Shown here: piece by piece, positions 6,923 through 10,923 of the stretch | Position numbering within the stretch: position 1 is the stretch's first letter | Layout of the letters: each line of letters starts with the position of its first letter | Assembly (NCBI GenBank): GCA_049616325.1 | Contig: JBMZHG010000049.1 | Span: 1 to 10,923, forward strand | Reading direction: 5' to 3' | Length of the DNA: 10,923 bases | Source: UBA11663 sp049616325 | Lineage (GTDB): Bacteria > Bacteroidota > Bacteroidia > Flavobacteriales_D > Sanyastnellaceae | The notes under the pieces: model-generated | What the model was told of the DNA's origin: nothing | The model's input: only the letters and a program-made list of their open reading frames with translations | The model's database searches: none | Program-made: the position numbers and the translations under genes

Positions 6923-7546
6923 ATGCGACACAACCTCAGCGACGTGTCGACCTTGATCAAAGATCGGAGGTCGTTTGCGCCCGAAGCGTTTTCTGCACGC
7001 AAGGTGCATCGAGACGTAGTGGAAGAAATCCTCCGCGCGGGATCTTGGGCTCCCACCCATGGGATGACCCAGCCATGGAGGTTTACCGTGTTTCTGGGAG
7101 AGGCTTTGGATGAGCTGAAAGGGGCCTTGCCAGAATGGTACACTTCGTTCGTCGGCGAACAGGTAAACGAAGTCAAATTGGAGAAGCTTCGTCGCCGCTT
7201 TGAAACGTGCAATTGCGTTATTGGCGTGGGCATGGTGCCCGACGTCAAGGGACGGATTTCGCCAGAGGATGAAGAATGGGCCGTCGCATCGGCAGTGCAG
7301 AACATGCACCTGACCTGCACGGCATACGGCCTGGGAGCCAAGTGGACCACGCCCGGATTCATGCGCTTACCTGAGGTTCGGGAGACATTGGGTTTGCCGG
7401 AGGGGGGCAAAGTCATGGGGTTGTTTTACGTGGGCTATCCTGCAGGCGATTGGCCGCAGTCGCACAGGTGGCCTCTCGAGTTTGTCACCCGATGGAAAGG
7501 GGAGCCGGGAGGAGACCGTCACCACGAGTCCCGTCCAACGGTGTGA
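6923..7546 (+). CDS. Nitroreductase family protein, YdjA-like, FMN-dependent
   Basis: A 207-residue flavoprotein of usual length for single-domain nitroreductases. The FMN-binding motif RRS is at residues 15-17. APTHGMTQPWRF (43-54) is typical of the YdjA-like subgroup. AYGLGAKW (134-141) and VMGLFYVGYP (164-173) match the later FMN-contacting and core strands. It is expected to form a cytoplasmic homodimer that reduces nitro compounds, quinones or similar acceptors with NAD(P)H; the natural substrate is unknown. The next Met is after the RRS motif, so ATG 6923 is the sensible start. Its TGA (7544-7546) shares its A with the ATG of the next gene, so the two are translationally coupled. The SDR gene ends 36 bases upstream. 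The last 15 or so residues are polar and look disordered. Confidence 0.92.
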   Translation: MRHNLSDVSTLIKDRRSFAPEAFSARKVHRDVVEEILRAGSWAPTHGMTQPWRFTVFLGEALDELKGALPEWYTSFVGEQVNEVKLEKLRRRFETCNCVIGVGMVPDVKGRISPEDEEWAVASAVQNMHLTCTAYGLGAKWTTPGFMRLPEVRETLGLPEGGKVMGLFYVGYPAGDWPQSHRWPLEFVTRWKGEPGGDRHHESRPTV

Positions 7547-8547
7547 TGCGTTGGGTCAACCATTACACGCATCCGGGGGACACGAGGTACCATGTGTTTG
7601 AATTTCGAGAACCCCACTACGCAGCGCGCTTTTTGGAGCGCTGTGAAGAGGCCGGCGTGCCCTACGAAAGGCACGAGGAAGATGGCGTAACGATGTTTGG
7701 AGTGCCCAAAACCCATTTCAAGTCCGCCATGAAAGCCAACCACTTGGTTTACGCAGAATTTCGGTCCCACTTCATCCCACATCGCGGGTGGCGTTACGGG
7801 TTGTTGGTGTTCACCGCAGCGGTGTTGGGGTTGGCGTTGCTTGGGTGGTTGACGGCCAGTTCGGCGCACGCCCAACCGGACGGTTTGCCGTGGGAGTTGG
7901 ACGTGGTCGCTCGCGTTCACGTTCCCCACTTGGGCATGGCACCGACTTTGGTGCAAGGTCAAGGAATCGACGCATCTTGGACCCCGCGGCTGGGAAACGA
8001 ACTGGGTTTGCGCATTCACCGAAGGCTCAAAGACGGGTGGACGCTGGGAGGCGGCATCGAATGGGTGCGTCGCGAGCACAGCTTGGTGCTGGCGTACCGC
8101 AACGACACCGTGGGCGTCCAGACTCAAGATACTCTGCCTTCGATGCGCAGCCTGGCCTACCGCATTCCTCTTCTCGCGGGAATTCGGGTTCCCTTGAATT
8201 GGAATGGGCTTGAGTTGCAAGCAAGTGGTGGCTTGGGGTTGGAATGGAAAACCTCTGAAACGGTGGTTTCTCAACTCGTCCAAACCGACGGTGCCGACCA
8301 CGTCATCCAAGCCTATCAGGGACGCACTCGCTTTGTCACCGTTCCTGTTTTGGCGGAAGTGGGATTGCAGAAGGCGGCTGAAAAAGATCGCGCAGGGTGG
8401 TACGTGGGGTGGTTTTGGTCCAGTCCACTGGGGAGGGACGCCTGGGCAGAAAACACGTGGCAGTCTGGTTCTGTGTCCGGGTTGGCGAGGAATTGGTTGA
8501 ACCTTGTGGTCACAGGAATCGACGTGCGTCTGGTGTTGCCCGAGTAA
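7546..8547 (+). CDS. Fusion of small inner-membrane domain and outer-membrane beta-barrel-like domain
   Basis: A 333-residue protein. The frame is open further upstream (Met at 7450), but ATG 7546 is chosen because it overlaps the nitroreductase stop as TGATG. Residues 1-80 are a compact soluble domain (YHVFEFREPHYAARFLERC, then VTMFGVPKTHFKSAMKANH) that resembles a small stand-alone flavobacterial protein of about 100 residues with one C-terminal helix, and loosely recalls DUF2007-type signalling domains. Residues 82-101 are a hydrophobic helix followed by TASSAHA/Q, which would also work as a signal peptidase I site after Ala109. Residues 110-333 have alternating amphipathic strands, no cysteines and many aromatic and glycine residues, like a PorT-type outer-membrane beta-barrel. 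Function unknown. The family likenesses are from memory of sequence pattern, not a search. Confidence 0.8.
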   Translation: MRWVNHYTHPGDTRYHVFEFREPHYAARFLERCEEAGVPYERHEEDGVTMFGVPKTHFKSAMKANHLVYAEFRSHFIPHRGWRYGLLVFTAAVLGLALLGWLTASSAHAQPDGLPWELDVVARVHVPHLGMAPTLVQGQGIDASWTPRLGNELGLRIHRRLKDGWTLGGGIEWVRREHSLVLAYRNDTVGVQTQDTLPSMRSLAYRIPLLAGIRVPLNWNGLELQASGGLGLEWKTSETVVSQLVQTDGADHVIQAYQGRTRFVTVPVLAEVGLQKAAEKDRAGWYVGWFWSSPLGRDAWAENTWQSGSVSGLARNWLNLVVTGIDVRLVLPE

Positions 8548-8584
8548 GGTCCTTGGGGCCTTGAAGCGAGTTTTACTTTGAACG

Positions 8585-8613
8585 AAAAAGAGCCCGCCAA
8601 CGGCGAGCTCTTT
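8585..8613 (-). terminator. Intrinsic terminator for yceI, in the convergent gap
   Basis: Arms 8587-8598 and 8602-8613 form a 12-pair stem around an AAC loop on the plus strand (GTT on the minus strand). The pair 8594/8606 is C.A on the plus strand but G.U on the minus strand, and the run of five A at 8585-8589 becomes a U tract on the minus strand. It therefore works best for the minus-strand marR-yceI operon, 31 bases after the yceI stop. It may give weak termination for the convergent plus-strand gene that ends at 8547, whose own end has only a short hairpin. Confidence 0.85.
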
Positions 8614-8643
8614 CCAGGAAATTCTAGGAGGTTTGTGGCTGGC

Positions 8644-9249
8644 TTACTGCGCGTCAGCGACCAAATTGAATCCAACGGTGAAGTTGTCGTGGATCAGGTT
8701 GTCTCCGAGGTCGTCGAAGAACGAACCTGAGCCGTATTTGACATCGAATTGGGAGCGATCTAGGACGGCGCTTCCGGCAACGGTCAATTCAGAATCGTTT
8801 TCAGTCACCCTGGCGGTGAACGTGACGCTCTTGGTGATTCCACGGATGGTGAAATCGCCTGTTATGCTGTGAGTGGCATCGCCTTCGGCTTTGGCCAGCG
8901 GGGTGATGTCACGCAAGGTGAAGGAAGAGGTTTTGTGCTCCGAAACGTGGAAGAAGTCTTCGCTGTTGAGGTGGCCAACGAGCTTGGTGCCCCATTCACC
9001 TTCGAGGTCGGTGCATGCGATGGATTGCATGTCGACGATGATGTTGGCGGCAACAAGTTGCCCTTCCGTGACCGAGAGGGTACCGTTTTGAATGCCGACC
9101 GTTCCGCTGTGCTCTCCGGTGACTTTGGTCGCATTCCAGGTCACGGTGGAAGCTTTTTTGTTAACGCGGTAGCGCGTGGTGTTGTCGTTGGTTGCCCCAA
9201 CAGTTCCGGCGAGGAAGGCTGCGACAGCCAGGATGAGAATGTTTTTCAT
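8644..9249 (-). CDS. YceI family periplasmic lipid/isoprenoid-binding protein
   Basis: A 201-residue protein with a clear signal peptide (MKNILILAVAAFLAGTVGA, cleavage after residue 19). The mature part has the YceI landmarks in order: TVTWNATKVTGEHSGTV (35-51), the amphipathic DLEGEWGTKLVGHLNSEDFF region (81-100), HVSEH (101-105), GDFTIRGITKSVTF (131-144) and LDRSQFDVKYGSG (164-176). The family folds as an extended lipocalin-like beta-barrel; characterised relatives bind polyisoprenoid ligands in the periplasm. Length is normal. It lies 21 bases behind marR on the same strand and is followed by a terminator, so the two form an operon, and yceI is probably the main target of that MarR regulator. 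Ligand here is unknown. Confidence 0.95.
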   Translation of the reverse strand: MKNILILAVAAFLAGTVGATNDNTTRYRVNKKASTVTWNATKVTGEHSGTVGIQNGTLSVTEGQLVAANIIVDMQSIACTDLEGEWGTKLVGHLNSEDFFHVSEHKTSSFTLRDITPLAKAEGDATHSITGDFTIRGITKSVTFTARVTENDSELTVAGSAVLDRSQFDVKYGSGSFFDDLGDNLIHDNFTVGFNLVADAQ

Positions 9250-9270
9250 GGCGATGAAATTGAGAATGTA

Positions 9271-9735
9271 TCAAGAGTTTAGAGTTTGGTTCCAGCGGTC
9301 CAGGAAGTCGCTCACACGAGCAGCTTCGTTGGATGCCCATACAGCCTCAAGGTTGGTCAAAGATTCTTCCATTAACCCTGAAAGATGTTGAATGGTTCGT
9401 TCTCCTGCGGAAGTCAAGCCGATGTCGACGCGTCTCCGGTCTTGAGGGCAGGACGTACGCTCCACGAGGTTTTTGGTCAAGAGTTTGTCCACCAAGCGCG
9501 ACGTGTTGCTGTTGGGATCGATCATCCGTGAGGTGATGTCACGCAGGGCGATTGGCTTTCCCTTTTGGCCCCGAAGAATTCGAAGGATGTTGAATTGTTC
9601 CGGAGTGATGCCGTGCGGCTTCAGCAAGGTTCGGTGGAGGTTCATCAAATTGGAGGCGGTGTGAAGAACCGTCAACACAACGCGTTGTTGCTCCGAAGAA
9701 AAGGAGCGCATTTGGAGGGCATCGGCCGTCTTCAT
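9271..9735 (-). CDS. MarR family winged-helix transcriptional regulator
   Basis: A 154-residue regulator of usual MarR size. HGITPEQFNILRILRG (41-56) starts the winged helix, IALRDITSRM (62-71) and NSNTSRLVDKLLTKNLVER (75-93) give the helix-turn-helix with the recognition helix, and DRRRVDIGLTSAG (99-111) is the classic wing with its conserved Asp-Arg-Arg. N- and C-terminal helices supply the dimer interface. A single Cys96 lies at the base of the wing; whether it senses oxidants is unknown. It heads a two-gene operon with yceI. A -7 box (9740-9747) and overlapping palindromes (9755-9769) lie directly upstream, so autorepression is likely. The -7 box is only four bases from the ATG, so either the mRNA is leaderless or translation starts at Met9 (9709-9711). 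Confidence 0.94.
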   Translation of the reverse strand: MKTADALQMRSFSSEQQRVVLTVLHTASNLMNLHRTLLKPHGITPEQFNILRILRGQKGKPIALRDITSRMIDPNSNTSRLVDKLLTKNLVERTSCPQDRRRVDIGLTSAGERTIQHLSGLMEESLTNLEAVWASNEAARVSDFLDRWNQTLNS

Positions 9736-9739
9736 GGCT

Positions 9740-9747
9740 CAAATGTA
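9740..9747 (-). promoter_or_regulatory. TAnnTTTG -7 box of the marR-yceI operon
   Basis: On the minus strand TACATTTG matches the Bacteroidota -7 consensus exactly and is followed by AGCC and then the marR ATG. Nineteen bases upstream is TTTTAATG, only a poor match to the -33 TTTG box. Weak -33 boxes are common at regulated promoters; that point is inference. Confidence 0.55.
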
Positions 9748-9754
9748 GGCACAA

Positions 9755-9769
9755 TAGATGTATCTACAT
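9755..9769. promoter_or_regulatory. Overlapping palindromes, likely MarR operator
   Basis: Two perfect-arm palindromes overlap: TAGAT-GT-ATCTA at 9755-9766 and ATGTA-TC-TACAT at 9758-9769. They lie seven bases upstream of the -7 box, inside the promoter spacer, where a bound MarR dimer would block RNA polymerase. The shared heptamer ATGTATC occurs again at 9266-9272, between marR and yceI. Confidence 0.6.
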
Positions 9770-9782
9770 TAAAATTAATGCA

Positions 9783-9813
9783 AAAGAAAAACGCCCCCTG
9801 AGGTGGAGGCGTT
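9783..9813 (-). terminator. Intrinsic terminator after the yqeY-like gene
   Basis: On the minus strand AACGCCTCC pairs with GGGGGCGTT-side bases (arms 9790-9798 and 9805-9813, one U.G pair) around a six-base loop, followed by TTTTCTTTT. It lies 27 bases after the stop codon at 9840-9842 and separates the ftsZ cluster from marR. Confidence 0.88.
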
Positions 9814-9839
9814 GGTGCAAGCTCGGTCTGGGCAATCTG

Positions 9840-10295
9840 TTAGGAGGAGAGGATTTTTCGGACAAATCCAGAAATGACTTTGCCGTCCGCTTGGCCAGCC
9901 ATGGCGGCCGAGGCCAGTCCCATCACCTTGCCCATGTCGGCCATGGAAGACGCTTCTGTGGAGGCGATGATTTCCTTCACTTTGGCTTCGATTTCGTCTT
10001 CGGTCAACGCGGCAGGGAGGAATTCTTGGATGACCTGGGCTTGCGCCTCCTCCTCTTCGGCGAGGTCGGGTCGTCCCTGATCCCGGTACAAGGTCGCGGT
10101 TTCGTTTCGTTGCTTGACCAGTTTGCTCAGGATGGTCATCGTGGTGGCGTCGTCGACCTGGTCGCCGGCGCCGTCCTTGGTGGCTTCCAGGAGAATTTTG
10201 CTCTTGATGTCGCGCAGGGCTGCGAGGCGGGCGCGGTCCTTTGCGCGCATGGCATCCTTGATGCCGTCGGAGATTTGGTCAGCGAGGGTGCTCAT
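9840..10295 (-). CDS. yqeY: YqeY/GatB-C-terminal-like domain protein
   Basis: A 151-residue protein that matches the YqeY family over its whole length: N-terminal MSTLADQISDGIKDAMRAKD and RLAALRDIKSKI, a central KLVKQRNETATLYRDQGRPDL-type helix region with the acidic EEEEAQ stretch, then EFLPAALTEDEIEAKV, and a C-terminal DMGKVMGLASAAMAGQADG ending GFVRKIL. The family is all-helical and related to the tail domain of the GatB subunit of glutamyl-tRNA(Gln) amidotransferase, which contacts tRNA. A tRNA-related role is known only by that homology. Its ATG (10293-10295) shares a base with the ftsZ stop (TGATG), so translation is probably coupled. The pairing with ftsZ is the usual Bacteroidota arrangement. 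A terminator follows the stop. Confidence 0.95.
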   Translation of the reverse strand: MSTLADQISDGIKDAMRAKDRARLAALRDIKSKILLEATKDGAGDQVDDATTMTILSKLVKQRNETATLYRDQGRPDLAEEEEAQAQVIQEFLPAALTEDEIEAKVKEIIASTEASSMADMGKVMGLASAAMAGQADGKVISGFVRKILSS

Positions 10296-10923
10296 CAGTC
10301 GACGTTGTCGTGCAAGAAGGGGTTGTCGTTGCGGAGCTCAACACGACGGTTGCCTTCCTCGTCGACCTCTTCGTTGAGGCGCATGCGGCTGACTTGGGAG
10401 TCGGCGCTCTGCGGCGTGTCGTCAATGGAAATGTTCCGACGCTTGTAGGCGGGTTCGTTTTCCAAGTCCGCGATGCGTCCGGGCAGGTTTAGTTTGCTTT
10501 TGAATTCGGCTAGGCTGCGCGTGATTTGGCGTTGGCGCTCGGCAAAGGTCTCCTTGGATGGCTGCACCGACGGAGCGGGAGCAGATTCGGCGGCCGGTTC
10601 CTCGGCAACGTTGAACGTGGATGGTTCCGCCGTGGTTTCAGCGTCAGAAACGTTGGGCGTTTCTGGCGTGAGGTCCTGTGGCTCGGGCACGTCGTCGAGG
10701 TTGTAGATGACAAATTCGTCTTGAGCGTCAAGGTCGTGCTCAGAGGTGATTTCTTGGTGATTCAAGCTTTCCTGAGGCATTTCTTGTTGCCCTTCGTTTG
10801 ATGGAACGTCTGCAGGGCGAGTTTCTTCCGCATTGGGGAACAGTTCTTTTTGTGGTGCACCCACATCCCATTTGTTCCGGTCGACCGGAATGTCAGTTTC
10901 GGGGGTTTTCTCAGGCTTAATGA
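10295..10923 (-). CDS. ftsZ: Cell division protein FtsZ, C-terminal part (5' end outside window)
   Basis: The frame is open to the right edge and gives the last 208 residues. No GTPase domain is visible; what is seen is the C-terminal linker and tail. The linker (roughly residues 1-130 of the fragment) is acidic and rich in P, E, Q, T and S, as expected for a disordered FtsZ linker. The tail has FAERQRQITRSLAEFKSKL, then EPAYKRRN at 10433-10456, which resembles the PAFLR-type conserved peptide that binds FtsA, and then the Bacteroidota extension SQVSRMRL...ELRNDNPFLHDNVD to the stop. An internal GTG at 10862-10864 should not be taken as a start. FtsZ polymerises into the division ring in the cytoplasm. 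Identification rests on the tail, which is distinctive for Bacteroidota FtsZ. Confidence 0.92.
   Translation of the reverse strand, partial: IKPEKTPETDIPVDRNKWDVGAPQKELFPNAEETRPADVPSNEGQQEMPQESLNHQEITSEHDLDAQDEFVIYNLDDVPEPQDLTPETPNVSDAETTAEPSTFNVAEEPAAESAPAPSVQPSKETFAERQRQITRSLAEFKSKLNLPGRIADLENEPAYKRRNISIDDTPQSADSQVSRMRLNEEVDEEGNRRVELRNDNPFLHDNVD

Noticed and set aside
6299..7309. Long minus-strand open frame of 336 residues
   Set aside because: It lies opposite the SDR and nitroreductase genes, which have clear motifs, and its translation has no recognisable domain and odd composition.
7450..7545. Upstream Met start of the beta-barrel fusion gene
   Set aside because: It would overlap the end of the nitroreductase by nearly 100 bases. 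The ATG at 7546 gives a TGATG junction and a sensible N-terminus.
8546..8562. Hairpin AAGGTCC-TTG-GGGCCTT as a terminator for the fusion gene
   Set aside because: The stem is only seven pairs with a U.G pair, overlaps the stop codon, and no U tract follows directly.
9840..10923. Plus-strand open frames opposite yqeY and ftsZ
   Set aside because: Both minus-strand products match known families over their length; the plus-strand frames are shadows.

Overview
The window looks like a chromosomal segment of a Bacteroidota bacterium, most likely a marine or aquatic member of the Flavobacteriales with a fairly high G+C content. The evidence is the Bacteroidota-type FtsZ tail ending in FLHDNVD with a yqeY/gatB-like gene directly behind it, a large secreted protein built from GCTDP...DDGSC repeats, a member of the Bacteroidota family often misnamed 'ABC transporter ATPase', and TAnnTTTG-type -7 boxes. 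The placement below phylum level is inference.

Layout. Bases 1-1062 hold two overlapping plus-strand genes: a multi-pass membrane protein cut by the left edge, and a 182-residue cytoplasmic protein. A 325-base intergenic region follows, with several inverted repeats and a possible promoter. Bases 1388-6031 are one gene for a 1547-residue, cysteine-rich secreted protein made of 13 short GC-D...DGSC repeats, seven DS(F/Y)GDGW modules, three pre-peptidase-C-like domains and a C-terminal EF-hand/dockerin-like loop. It ends at a strong intrinsic terminator. Bases 6095-8547 carry three plus-strand genes: an SDR oxidoreductase, a nitroreductase, and a protein that joins a small inner-membrane domain to an outer-membrane beta-barrel-like domain. 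The last two overlap at TGATG.

Bases 8585-10923 are all minus strand and converge on the previous block. From the right edge inward they are the C-terminal part of ftsZ, a yqeY-like gene overlapping it at TGATG and ending in a terminator, then marR and yceI as a two-gene operon with its own promoter, operator-like palindromes and terminator.

No RNA genes, CRISPR arrays, insertion sequences or phage genes were found. The most unusual items are the big modular protein (one domain apparently nested in another, and half-modules in two orders), the inner-membrane/beta-barrel fusion, and two promoters placed so close to start codons that leaderless mRNAs are implied.
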